DNA from: an uncultured Dorea sp.
GTDB taxonomy: Bacteria; Bacillota; Clostridia; Lachnospirales; Lachnospiraceae
Direction: 5' to 3'
Assembly: GCA_910584265.1 (NCBI GenBank)
Contig: CAJTZE010000024.1
Location: forward strand, 1 to 50,133
Length of the DNA: 50,133 nt
Positions 16,966-25,076 of the stretch are shown here, one piece after another (position 1 is the first letter of the stretch; each line of letters starts with the position of its first letter). The notes under the pieces were generated by a model that did not search any database, had not been told where the DNA came from, and worked only from the letters and a program-made list of their open reading frames with translations. The position numbers and the translations under genes were made by a program.

Positions 16966-16994
16966 CCCAGTTATATATATGAAAGGAGTAAATT

Positions 16995-18071
16995 ATGGCT
17001 AAGAAAATTAAAGTACTTGTTGTTGATGATTCTTCCCTGTTCCGCCAGATGATCATAAACCACCTGATGGAACAGCCAGATATTGAAGTTGTGGGATATG
17101 CAATCAATGCATATGATGCGAAGCAGAAGATTCCGATTTTAAAACCAGATGTACTCACTCTGGATGTAGAAATGCCGGGACTGAATGGAATTGAATTTAT
17201 TAAACAATTGATTCCTACTAATCCGATTCCCGTTGTTCTGGTATCCTCTTTGAATTTGAGCGTATTTGATGCTCTGTCTGCCGGTGCCGTTGATTTTGTA
17301 CGGAAGCCGGATATGAGCGTATCCAATTCAAAGAATGCATTTTTCGCATCTCTTGTTCCAAAGGTAAAGGCGGCCTCCATGGCAAAGGTGCGCCCTGCCA
17401 GACAGCCTGCCGGAGCTGCCGGACCTAAAAATCAGACGCGTATGCAGACTCAGGCCGCCGTAAAACCGATGCCGTTTCCGCCTCTTCCGCGCAATGTTCT
17501 CGATTCTACTATTATCGGACTCGGAGCCTCTACCGGCGGAACGGAAGCAACCCTTGCTGTCCTGCAGAAACTACCTGCAAATATTCCGGGTATTGTAATT
17601 ACCCAGCATATGCCGGAGGGCTTTACTGCTATGTATGCACAACGCCTTAACCGCATCTGCAGCATGGAAGTAAGAGAAGCTAAGAATGGAGACATCATTC
17701 AGCCGGGACTCGCTCTTATCGCCCCGGGAGGAAAACAGATGGAGGTTACACGTGCAGGACGTAACTATATAGTTCAGTGCCGTCCCGGCGCTAAGGTAAG
17801 CGGGCACTGTCCGTCTGTGGATGTTCTTTTTAATTCTATTGCACAAAATGTTGCAATTAATAAAGTAGGTATTATTATGACTGGTATGGGACGCGACGGT
17901 GCAGACGGACTGCTTAAAATGCGGAAAAACGGGGCATTTACAATTGGACAGGACAAAGAATCCTGCGTAGTTTACGGCATGCCTATGGTTGCCTATAATA
18001 TTGGAGCCGTATGTACACAGGCCTCCTGCGACAATATTCCATCCGTATTATTAAATCATTTAAAGAAATAA
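16995..18071 (+). CDS. cheB: Chemotaxis response regulator / methylesterase CheB
   Basis: 358 residues. The N-terminal receiver has VVDDSS, the phospho-acceptor Asp57 in LTLDVEMPGLNG, and Lys104 in FVRKPD. A linker near 125-165 rich in Ala/Pro/Gln leads to the methylesterase domain. Its catalytic triad is Ser179 (GLGASTGGTEA), His205 (TQHMPEGF) and Asp301 (MTGMGRDGADG). It removes methyl groups from, and deamidates, chemoreceptors after phosphorylation by CheA. The start follows GAAAGGAG. It lies 76 bases after cheR, with a hairpin between, and ends in its own terminator. Confidence 0.98.
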   Translation: MAKKIKVLVVDDSSLFRQMIINHLMEQPDIEVVGYAINAYDAKQKIPILKPDVLTLDVEMPGLNGIEFIKQLIPTNPIPVVLVSSLNLSVFDALSAGAVDFVRKPDMSVSNSKNAFFASLVPKVKAASMAKVRPARQPAGAAGPKNQTRMQTQAAVKPMPFPPLPRNVLDSTIIGLGASTGGTEATLAVLQKLPANIPGIVITQHMPEGFTAMYAQRLNRICSMEVREAKNGDIIQPGLALIAPGGKQMEVTRAGRNYIVQCRPGAKVSGHCPSVDVLFNSIAQNVAINKVGIIMTGMGRDGADGLLKMRKNGAFTIGQDKESCVVYGMPMVAYNIGAVCTQASCDNIPSVLLNHLKK

Positions 18072-18077
18072 AATAAG

Positions 18078-18112
18078 AAGTTTGTGCTTCGGCGCAAACT
18101 TTTTATTTTTTC
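18078..18112 (+). terminator. Intrinsic terminator after cheB
   Basis: Arms AGTTTGTGC and GCGCAAACT enclose a TTCG tetraloop and are followed by TTTTATTTTTT. The structure separates the chemotaxis operon from the flgM operon. Confidence 0.92.
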
Positions 18113-18132
18113 ATTATGATTCCAGAAGTTAT

Positions 18133-18140
18133 GCCGATAA
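18133..18140 (+). promoter_or_regulatory. Candidate sigma-28 (SigD) -10 element before flgM
   Basis: GCCGATAA matches the flagellar late-gene -10 consensus at all core positions. The -35 position (TTAT, 15 bases upstream) is weak. It lies about 90 bases ahead of flgM, whose operon is a classical sigma-28 target. Confidence 0.55.
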
Positions 18141-18232
18141 TTATAGTATAACAAGCAAAATTAAGCAGGTATAGCTGCATGGATGTATCACCAGTTATAC
18201 AGCTTATATTAGTTTAAAGCAAGGAGTCAAGT

Positions 18233-18532
18233 ATGAAGATAACTACAAATAACATGATTAAGAATTATCCGGAATTGCGCATTCATACAAAAGAAAATTC
18301 CACTCCTCCTGCAGTTTCTAATGACGGACACAGTTTTGATGCGGTTATTATAAAGTCGAATCCAAGACAGATTGAGGAACACTCTTTTGCAAAGTCTGTT
18401 TCCCGTCAGTTATCCTCGGAAGTGAATGCAACTGCTTCTGCAGAGAAGCTTGAACGTCTGCAGAGCCAGATTTCAGAGCGCACCTATCAGGTCGATGCTT
18501 ACGCTATTGCATCCAGAATGCTTTTAATATAG
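18233..18532 (+). CDS. flgM: Anti-sigma-28 factor FlgM
   Basis: 99 residues, the usual FlgM size. The N-terminal half is polar and probably disordered. The C-terminal KLERLQSQISERTYQVDAYA is the conserved sigma-binding region. FlgM holds SigD/FliA inactive until the hook is complete and it is exported. The start follows AAGGAG. It leads flgN-flgK-flgL-DUF6470-fliW-csrA, the same order as the comF-flgM operon of Bacillus. Confidence 0.92.
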   Translation: MKITTNNMIKNYPELRIHTKENSTPPAVSNDGHSFDAVIIKSNPRQIEEHSFAKSVSRQLSSEVNATASAEKLERLQSQISERTYQVDAYAIASRMLLI

Positions 18533-18547
18533 GAGGATGCAGACAGT

Positions 18548-19018
18548 ATGGGTGAATTTTCAAACTTTATAAAGATTATTGAAGAGTTCATTGATTTTTT
18601 TGATAATCTGATTCCGATAGAGCAGGAAAAATTAGAAGCAGCCATTAAGAATCAGGTATCCTTTGTAGAAGAATGTATGCACAAGGAACAGGCTGCCGTC
18701 CTGCGGCTTCGGGGATTGGAGCAGAAGAGAGAGCGGGAGCAGGAGAAGCTTGGCATGAAGGATTATCCCTTCCGCAAGATTCTGGAAGAAGCTCCAGAGG
18801 ATGTCTCTTCTGTATTAAAGCCTTTGTTTGACAGAATGTCTGAACAGGTTACACAGTTCCAGTCTATCAGTGACAATGCAAAAGATATTATTGAGGTCAA
18901 TCTTCATGTCATTCAGTCTTCCCTTGCTGAGAAGGCTCCCGGCAGGGAGACTTATTCTGCGTCAGGCAAGAAGAATGATAATGAAAATCCCAATCACTTT
19001 ACAAGCCGTTCAGTATAA
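18548..19018 (+). CDS. flgN: FlgN-like flagellar export chaperone
   Basis: 156 residues and almost entirely helical. The N-terminal part (IKIIEEFIDFFDNLIPIEQEKLEAAI) and central coiled-coil-like segment fit the FlgN family, which binds the hook-associated proteins FlgK and FlgL before secretion. The gene lies between flgM and flgK, the standard FlgN position. The start follows TAGGAGGA, 15 bases after flgM. Sequence conservation in this family is low, so the name relies partly on context. Confidence 0.88.
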   Translation: MGEFSNFIKIIEEFIDFFDNLIPIEQEKLEAAIKNQVSFVEECMHKEQAAVLRLRGLEQKREREQEKLGMKDYPFRKILEEAPEDVSSVLKPLFDRMSEQVTQFQSISDNAKDIIEVNLHVIQSSLAEKAPGRETYSASGKKNDNENPNHFTSRSV

Positions 19019-19038
19019 CAAATCAGGAGGAGATAGAT

Positions 19039-20664
19039 ATGATACGTTCTACATTTGCCGGTTTTACAACCGCACACCTTGGTATGGCAGCCAGCCAGCG
19101 CGCGCTCGATGTTACCGGTCAGAATATTGCCAATATTAACACGCCGGGCTATACCAGACAGCGTCTGGACATCGCCAGCCTGAATACACAAAGAGGCGAT
19201 TTTTACAACACAAGTTCTAATATCAAGGTTGGCTTTGGTGTCGAGATGACAAGGATTTCCCAGCTTCGGGATCCATTTCTTGATGCACAATACCGTTCCC
19301 AGATCAGCAAGCTTGGAACTACAGATGCACATGCAGCCGGTTATGAGCAGCTGGCTACTATATTTGACGAATCTACTATGCTGGGAGTAAGGAATGCCTT
19401 CATTTCTCTCTCAAGCTCGTTAAGTACCCTGTCTACAGAATCAGGTAATACAGAAAATGATACGGCTGTCCGCTCTAATATGCAGGTTCTTTTGAACCTT
19501 TTCCATGACGCCGCAAACCGCCTCAATGATATCAGGCAGGATACCCAGCAGGGATTTGCCGCTACAGATATCAAGGACGTTAATGAGCTTCTGGAGAATA
19601 TTGCTGAATTGAATAAAAGCATAAAAACCAGCCATGTTCTGGGCAATCCGGCTCTCGAGCTTCAGGATCAGAGAAACAGCTTGCTGGATGAACTGGGAAG
19701 TTATCTTCCTATTACAGTTAAATACAAGGATCAGCCTGTCGGACCGGGACAGACTGTTGAGGTTCTGAATGTTTCATTTACAGATACTAATGGAAAGAAG
19801 TATACTTTGATTTCTGACGGCTATGCTGGTTTTCTCAGTACAGATGTATCCGGACAGCCGGTTTCTTTATCCCTGACGGATGCCAACGGCACCACAAGTC
19901 AGGTTGCAGGTATGACTACAAATCCTGTAACAGGCGAAGAAGAATATGTTGAAATTCTCGGCTCAGGTACAATAAAAGGAACTCTTGACCTTCTGAATAA
20001 ATCGGGTGATTTTGACCAGACGGATTTCAAGGGCATTGGATACTATGAAAAAGCATTAGATGCATTGGTAGATAAATTTGCAACAACATTTAATGAGGCA
20101 AATAAGAGTGTAGAGAGAAATCCTGACGGTACAATCAAAGATAAAGATAATCTTATTCCTCGGGATTTATTTACTACCTCCGACGGTTCAAATAAATTTA
20201 CCGCAATGAATATCAAAATTTCCGACGAATGGCTGAACGGCACTTATGGAATTACCATTACAAATAATGTTGTAAAAGATGATATAGGCGAGGATGAGAC
20301 TGGATCAACCGGCAATGAAGTTATCATGAATATGATTAAGCTGTTAGATTCTACCAGTCATGAATTTAAGGGCGGAGATAATAATACTAAATTTTACACT
20401 GGAACCTTCCACGATTGTTTTGCTGCTCTGGAAAACACCCTTGGTATTGATGCCAATTCAGCCAATACCCTGCTGGAGAATCAAATTGCTGTATTAAATC
20501 AGACATCAAATTCCAGAGATGGCGTGTCTGGAGTACAGCTTGATGAAGAAGGTATGAATCTGCTTCACTATAATCAATCTTATAATGCGGCGGCCAGATT
20601 AATGACCACCCTTGACGAGGCACTTGATAAATTGATCAACGGAACCGGCGTAGTCGGAAGGTAA
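19039..20664 (+). CDS. flgK: Flagellar hook-associated protein 1, FlgK
   Basis: 541 residues. It joins the hook to the filament and is exported without a cleaved signal. The N-terminus FAGFTTAHLGMAASQRALDVTGQNIANINTPGYTRQR is the conserved rod/hook/HAP domain with the ANxNTPGYxRQ motif. A variable surface domain fills the middle, and the C-terminus (VQLDEEGMNLLHYNQSYNAAARLMTTLDEALDKLINGTG) is the conserved helical D0 partner. The start follows CAGGAGGAG. It lies 20 bases after flgN. Confidence 0.97.
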   Translation: MIRSTFAGFTTAHLGMAASQRALDVTGQNIANINTPGYTRQRLDIASLNTQRGDFYNTSSNIKVGFGVEMTRISQLRDPFLDAQYRSQISKLGTTDAHAAGYEQLATIFDESTMLGVRNAFISLSSSLSTLSTESGNTENDTAVRSNMQVLLNLFHDAANRLNDIRQDTQQGFAATDIKDVNELLENIAELNKSIKTSHVLGNPALELQDQRNSLLDELGSYLPITVKYKDQPVGPGQTVEVLNVSFTDTNGKKYTLISDGYAGFLSTDVSGQPVSLSLTDANGTTSQVAGMTTNPVTGEEEYVEILGSGTIKGTLDLLNKSGDFDQTDFKGIGYYEKALDALVDKFATTFNEANKSVERNPDGTIKDKDNLIPRDLFTTSDGSNKFTAMNIKISDEWLNGTYGITITNNVVKDDIGEDETGSTGNEVIMNMIKLLDSTSHEFKGGDNNTKFYTGTFHDCFAALENTLGIDANSANTLLENQIAVLNQTSNSRDGVSGVQLDEEGMNLLHYNQSYNAAARLMTTLDEALDKLINGTGVVGR

Positions 20665-20677
20665 TGGGAGGTTTAAC

Positions 20678-21706
20678 ATGAGAATTACAACAAATGCAAT
20701 TTTAAGAAATTATAAATCGAATCTTGGAACTTCGCTAAGAAATCTGGATACTGCCAGAACACGAGTTATGACACAGCGCAAATTTAATTCTACAGCAGAA
20801 GATCCGTCCAACGCTTTAAGAGCAGCTATATTGGAACGCAAATATGCTAAGAATAATGACTACTTGAACATTGTAAAAGATGTACAGTCCTTTCAGGACT
20901 CTCAGGAAGATGCCGCTATGCAGATTGAGACTATTGCCAAGGAACTTAGCAAAAGATATGGTCTCGAGGCACTAAATGGTACCAACGGTTCTCTTGAAAC
21001 CAGAAAAACCTATGCAGATGCATGGAGAGGAGCGCAGGAGAGCCTCGTACTTAGTTTAAATGCCAGCTACGAGGGTAAATATGTATTTGCCGGAAGTGAT
21101 GGAAAAAGCGCTCCATTTAAATTAGAAACTAAAGATGGTAAGCAGATTTTGACATACCGCGGTATCGATGTTAATAGTGATGATCCAGATGATCAGGCCG
21201 CATTAGCTAAATTATCAAAAGATACCAAATACGTTGATTTGGGATTTGGCTTAAATGTGGATGCAGAAGCAGATGGAACTATCAATATTGATTCTTCCAG
21301 TGCTTTCAATACAAGTCTTCCTGGAATTAATCTTGCAGGATTCGGCAAGGATGATAATGGAATGACTAATAATATTGTTCTTCTCTGCGGTGAAATTGCT
21401 GATATTTTAGATGCCGAGGAATTTGACAGAGAAGCTTATAAAAATCTATTGAATAAATTTGACGAAGGACGCAGCAATGTTCTTGAAAAAGTGACTATAC
21501 TTGGTACACAGACAGAATTCCTCAGCACAACAAAAGACAGACTCGAAACGAGCAAAATCAGTCTTTCCACTCAGATTGACAATGTTGTAAATGTGGATAT
21601 GGCGGAAGCAATCATGGATTTCTCATGGGCGCAGTATGCATATAATGCCGCCTTGAAGGTTGGAAATAATATTTTGACACCTTCTTTTATCGACTTTATG
21701 AATTAA
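20678..21706 (+). CDS. flgL: Flagellar hook-associated protein 3, FlgL
   Basis: 342 residues, flagellin-like. The N-terminus (MRITTNAILRNYKSNLGTSLR, then RKFNSTAEDPSNALRAA) and C-terminus (DMAEAIMDFSWAQYAYNAAL, then NILTPSFIDFM) are the paired helices typical of FlgL. The protein sits between FlgK and flagellin at the filament base. The start follows GGGAGG, 13 bases after flgK. Note the FlgM-like start MRITTN...NY, a chance likeness of short helices. Confidence 0.95.
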   Translation: MRITTNAILRNYKSNLGTSLRNLDTARTRVMTQRKFNSTAEDPSNALRAAILERKYAKNNDYLNIVKDVQSFQDSQEDAAMQIETIAKELSKRYGLEALNGTNGSLETRKTYADAWRGAQESLVLSLNASYEGKYVFAGSDGKSAPFKLETKDGKQILTYRGIDVNSDDPDDQAALAKLSKDTKYVDLGFGLNVDAEADGTINIDSSSAFNTSLPGINLAGFGKDDNGMTNNIVLLCGEIADILDAEEFDREAYKNLLNKFDEGRSNVLEKVTILGTQTEFLSTTKDRLETSKISLSTQIDNVVNVDMAEAIMDFSWAQYAYNAALKVGNNILTPSFIDFMN

Positions 21707-21738
21707 TAATTATTTTGCAAGGAAGGAGGTAACCATTT

Positions 21739-22338
21739 ATGAATCAACTTATTAAAATTACAACAGTTCCTATTCAATATGAATTAAAGGTTAACAATGC
21801 CCGTTTTGAACGCAGAAGTTCTCAGGCTGAGCTTGAAATCAGGAGAAACAAAGGCGGTTTATCCATCAAAAGCCGTCCTGTTAAATTAAACTTGGATTCC
21901 TCTGCTGCGAGAAGCTCTGTTGTTCCAACAACAACTCAGGCTGTTTCTCAGGCCGCACAGAAAGGAAAGAATGCGGCTTACAGTGCAACCGCACAATTAG
22001 CTCAGGAAGGACAGCTCTTATTGAAAGCTGACATCGGTGAGGATGTGATCACCCAGATCATGCAACAGAGAACTGCTCCTCCTACCGGCGAATTTCAACT
22101 AGGCTTTACTCCATCTGCACCAGTAGATATTGAATATCAGGCACCTGATCTTACCATTAATTACGAAATGGATAAGTTAAATTTCGACTTAAAGGTTTTA
22201 AATGGAAATTATGAATTTATCCCTGGCAATATTGAAATGTCAATCACACAGCATCCTGATGTTTTAATTGAGTATGTGGGCGGACCTATCTATGTACCGC
22301 CGAGTGCTGATCCAAACTATGTTGATGTAAGGGCTTAA
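21739..22338 (+). CDS. DUF6470 family protein (YviE-like)
   Basis: 199 residues and soluble. The opening LIKITTVPIQYELKVNNARFE, followed by QAELEIRRNKGGLSIKSRPVKLNLD, and the C-terminal PDVLIEYVGGPIYVPPSADPNY fit the DUF6470/YviE family found between flgL and fliW in Bacillus and clostridia. Function is not known; position implies a role in flagellum assembly. It has a perfect AAGGAGGT ribosome binding site. Its stop codon is embedded in a terminator hairpin at 22327-22352. Confidence 0.8.
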   Translation: MNQLIKITTVPIQYELKVNNARFERRSSQAELEIRRNKGGLSIKSRPVKLNLDSSAARSSVVPTTTQAVSQAAQKGKNAAYSATAQLAQEGQLLLKADIGEDVITQIMQQRTAPPTGEFQLGFTPSAPVDIEYQAPDLTINYEMDKLNFDLKVLNGNYEFIPGNIEMSITQHPDVLIEYVGGPIYVPPSADPNYVDVRA

Positions 22339-22360
22339 TACAAAGCCCTTACTTTTTATT
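22327..22360 (+). terminator. Terminator/attenuator between DUF6470 gene and fliW
   Basis: A perfect 10-bp stem (22327-22336 with 22343-22352) and 6-base loop is followed by TTTTTATT. It overlaps the upstream stop codon and lies just before the fliW ribosome binding site at 22364, so it could limit fliW-csrA expression. Confidence 0.85.
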
Positions 22361-22378
22361 CTTAGGAGGTATAATATT

Positions 22379-22825
22379 TTGAATATCAATGCAAAGTACT
22401 TTGGCGAAGTATCCTATGAAAAGAATGACATCATCCATATTATGAATGGTTTATTTGGATTTGAATCCTATACAAATTACCTTCCACTATCCTTTCACGA
22501 AGAAAATGATTCTATGCTCTCCCTGCAGTGTTTAGAGGATGAAGAGCTTTCTTTTATCCTGATGAATCCATTTATGATATGCCCGGACTACGATCCAAAG
22601 CTTTCTGATCTGGATTTAAAGGAGCTGGAAGCAGGTTCTTTAGGGGATATTTCCTTTTACGTTATCAGTGTTATAAAGGAACCTGCAGAACAGTCTACAG
22701 TAAATTTGAGGGCTCCTCTGGCAGTAAATGCCCTGAATAGAAGGGCAAAACAGGTTATGCTGGAACAGCCGGAATACACGTTCCGCCACTCCATCTGTGA
22801 TATGATTAAAAAGGAGGGCGAATAA
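22379..22825 (+). CDS. fliW: Flagellar assembly factor FliW
   Basis: 148 residues. FliW binds CsrA and is released by flagellin in exchange, coupling flagellin translation to export. Family features: YFGEVSYEKNDIIHIMNGLFGFE at the N-terminus, LPLSFHEENDSMLSLQCLED, and VNLRAPLAVNALNRRAKQVML. Translation starts at a TTG nine bases after TAGGAGGT; no better ATG exists. It is followed two bases later by csrA, whose ribosome binding site lies in the fliW 3' end, so the two are coupled. Confidence 0.96.
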   Translation: MNINAKYFGEVSYEKNDIIHIMNGLFGFESYTNYLPLSFHEENDSMLSLQCLEDEELSFILMNPFMICPDYDPKLSDLDLKELEAGSLGDISFYVISVIKEPAEQSTVNLRAPLAVNALNRRAKQVMLEQPEYTFRHSICDMIKKEGE

Positions 22826-22827
22826 TT

Positions 22828-23049
22828 ATGCTCATATTACAGCGTAAAAAGGGCGAGTCCCTTACAATCAATGACAATATTACCGTAACGATCATGGATT
22901 CCGGTACTGACTGGGTTAAGCTTGCGATAGATGCTCCCAAAGAAATACCTGTCCTCCGCTCCGAATTAAAAGAGGCGGCAGATGAAAATAAAAAAGCATC
23001 TGCAGAAGTGCCTCAGACTGTATTGAATGAAATTTTAAAAAAGAACTAA
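22828..23049 (+). CDS. csrA: Carbon storage regulator / translational repressor CsrA
   Basis: 73 residues, a typical CsrA. MLILQRKKGESLTINDNITVTI and VKLAIDAPKEIPVLRSEL are the strand-1 and strand-5 RNA-contact regions, with Arg43-type Arg conserved in VLRSEL. It represses translation of mRNAs with GGA in the leader, classically hag flagellin in Bacillus, and is antagonised by FliW encoded just upstream. The flagellin gene itself is not in this window. Confidence 0.97.
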   Translation: MLILQRKKGESLTINDNITVTIMDSGTDWVKLAIDAPKEIPVLRSELKEAADENKKASAEVPQTVLNEILKKN

Positions 23050-23106
23050 AATAAAGCTGTTATAATCAGCCTGTGTCCATGGGCCGGTAATAACAGCTTA
23101 TTTTAT
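23048..23106. terminator. Bidirectional terminator after csrA
   Basis: ATAAAGCTGTTAT near 23051-23063 pairs with ATAACAGCTTATTTT near 23090-23104 around a loop that can itself fold. It lies between csrA and a converging gene. Confidence 0.8.
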
Positions 23107-23130
23107 GCCTTTTATTCTATATATCTTAGC

Positions 23131-24192
23131 CTATATCATACAATCTACGGTAACAAGCGGAGCGGCCATGACCGAAACGCTTACCGCATCTGCGGCACCG
23201 CCTGCAGCCACATCGATCGTTCCTCCGGTTTCTGCCGCCAACGCAGAGGGAGATAATGACTCTGCATACTGCTCGGCAATCTGACGGAAACGCTCATCGT
23301 CCATAGAAGGCTTTGGCAGTACATCGTCCAAATGCGATGTCTGGCAATGCTCCTGTCCCTTCCTTGCGATCTTCTTCCGGCGGAGCTCCTCTGCAAGCTG
23401 CTTTGCAAGCTTTTCCTTCATCTTCTTCTCAGCTGACTTCTTTAGCATTGCCAGATTCTCTTCCTTGTGAAGCCTGGAAATCTTAATATTACCGCTTTGG
23501 ATTACGGCTTTAATCCTCCGTATAATTGCTCCGGCTTCTACCGGATCCTTTACCTTTGCCTTTACTGTCTGAATTTCACCATACTTGGCTGCAATTAATC
23601 CTCTAACTGCCGGTACATTCTTTGCACTGGCAAGACGCATCATGTTACTGCTCCGGGAAAAACTGTAATTAGATGTAGTATTTTTTTTCTTGGCATTCGT
23701 GGCATAGAAGTTTGTGGGTTCTCTATCTCTCCAATAAGTTGGATAAATATTTTCTTTATCCCGTTCCTTTGTTGCCGTCCACATGGATACACTGCCATCC
23801 TCATCAATGACAAGCCCCATGCTTACCAATTCTTTATCCCTCAGGAAAGCTTCCGTCTGAGCCGATTTCTGATAGCTCATCAAATGGCGCAGAATATTCT
23901 CTACATGATTTTTAACATTTTCATCCGTACTCATCTTTTCCAGCAGCTCCGATGAGATTGTCACATTATTCTTACCCGTCATGGTAGAACCATACTGCTT
24001 AATCTGACTATTATTATCAAAAGAACCAAAGTTGAAATTAATATGCTTGTAGTTTTCCTTAAGGTAACTCATCATAGCAGCAGTGCCGGACTGCTCCGTC
24101 GTATTACTGTTCTTAACTTCCTTCTGGGAATCTATCTGAGACAATCCTGCGGGTGCGGTACTTGAATATTTATTTTCACTTTTTACCTGCAT
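23131..24192 (-). CDS. Uncharacterised lineage-specific protein next to flagellar genes
   Basis: 353 residues; no known domain recognised and no signal peptide or membrane segment. Residues 1-45 are polar and Ser/Thr/Asn-rich. Residues ~46-115 resemble a compact mixed fold (HINFNFGSFD, then NNVTISSELLEKM). Residues ~210-280 are strongly basic and helical (KSAEKKMKEKLAKQLAEELRRKK), a likely coiled coil. The C-terminal ~50 residues are Ala/Val-rich. A possible flagellar-sigma -10 element lies upstream at 24236-24243, and the gene converges on csrA, so co-regulation with motility is possible. No function is proposed. Confidence 0.6.
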   Translation of the reverse strand: MQVKSENKYSSTAPAGLSQIDSQKEVKNSNTTEQSGTAAMMSYLKENYKHINFNFGSFDNNSQIKQYGSTMTGKNNVTISSELLEKMSTDENVKNHVENILRHLMSYQKSAQTEAFLRDKELVSMGLVIDEDGSVSMWTATKERDKENIYPTYWRDREPTNFYATNAKKKNTTSNYSFSRSSNMMRLASAKNVPAVRGLIAAKYGEIQTVKAKVKDPVEAGAIIRRIKAVIQSGNIKISRLHKEENLAMLKKSAEKKMKEKLAKQLAEELRRKKIARKGQEHCQTSHLDDVLPKPSMDDERFRQIAEQYAESLSPSALAAETGGTIDVAAGGAADAVSVSVMAAPLVTVDCMI

Positions 24193-24235
24193 AGGAATCC
24201 CTCACTTTTCTATTATCCGTCTAGCCTATATTATT

Positions 24236-24243
24236 ATATCGAC
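24236..24243 (-). promoter_or_regulatory. Candidate sigma-28 -10 element before the unknown gene
   Basis: On the minus strand GTCGATAT matches GCCGATAT at 7 of 8 positions, about 44 bases ahead of the start at 24192. The -35 region is not convincing. Confidence 0.3.
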
Positions 24244-24347
24244 GGAATTATCAATATCCATAAGCTTCTATAGCCCTGTTCTCAGACAATTTTTATTATA
24301 ATTCCAACTTACTATCTTTACTCTGCTTGTATATGATCTTCTGTCGA

Positions 24348-25058
24348 TTACATATGCTCCAATATTACCATCTGAATCTGCTTCTGTACCTTATCAGCAA
24401 TTTCCTTTGTTTTTAAATCCTTATAATCTTCATAGTACAGCGGCGGAAGAAAATGAACCTGCACTGTTACCGGGTTTATTGTATTCGTATCAAAGGGCTT
24501 AAAGGAATTTATCAATGCTACTGGAACAATAGGGCATTTAGCCTTTGTAGCTGCTTTAAAGCTTCCTGCCTTAAAACTCTGTACCTGATTTCCTTCCTTG
24601 GAACGAGTTCCCTCCGGAAATATCACATAATTTCTTCCTTTTTTTACTTCTTCTGTCACATCAGATATTACCCTCATAGACTGCCTGATATCCTCTCTAT
24701 CCATTAGATATCCTTTCATGCAGGCAATTACCTGCTTTAGAAATTGAATATCCTTAATTTCCTTTTTTGCCACAACAGAAAATGGAATCGGACACGCCTC
24801 AACAATTGCCAGCACATCGTATAAGCCCTGATGATTTGGAAAAAACATAAATCCTTTTTTATCCGGTATATTTTCCTGACCATGAGTTTGGATAGTTACA
24901 TTACCTCCCTTGTTTGCATGGAGAACAATAAATCTCAGCATCCTATAATGCTGTTCATCCGTATATTTATCCACATGGGATGCATGATAACATAATTTAC
25001 ACCACATATACGGCACAAGAATTATATTTCTTAATACCATAAGAAGGATTCTTTTCAT
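24348..25058 (-). CDS. 1-acyl-glycerol-3-phosphate acyltransferase (PlsC-like)
   Basis: 236 residues. The acyltransferase motifs are FFPNHQGLYDVLA (NHx4D catalytic block I) and FPEGTRSKEG (block III, glycerol-phosphate binding), with IVPVALIN as block IV. A hydrophobic N-terminus (ILLMVLRNIILVPYMW) anchors it to the membrane. It makes phosphatidic acid from lysophosphatidic acid in phospholipid synthesis, although paralogues can act on other lysolipids. The start follows GAGGAG. It lies 18 bases downstream of the DUF4153-like gene and is probably co-transcribed with it. Confidence 0.9.
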   Translation of the reverse strand: MKRILLMVLRNIILVPYMWCKLCYHASHVDKYTDEQHYRMLRFIVLHANKGGNVTIQTHGQENIPDKKGFMFFPNHQGLYDVLAIVEACPIPFSVVAKKEIKDIQFLKQVIACMKGYLMDREDIRQSMRVISDVTEEVKKGRNYVIFPEGTRSKEGNQVQSFKAGSFKAATKAKCPIVPVALINSFKPFDTNTINPVTVQVHFLPPLYYEDYKDLKTKEIADKVQKQIQMVILEHM

Positions 25059-25076
25059 AATATCTGGTACTCCTCT

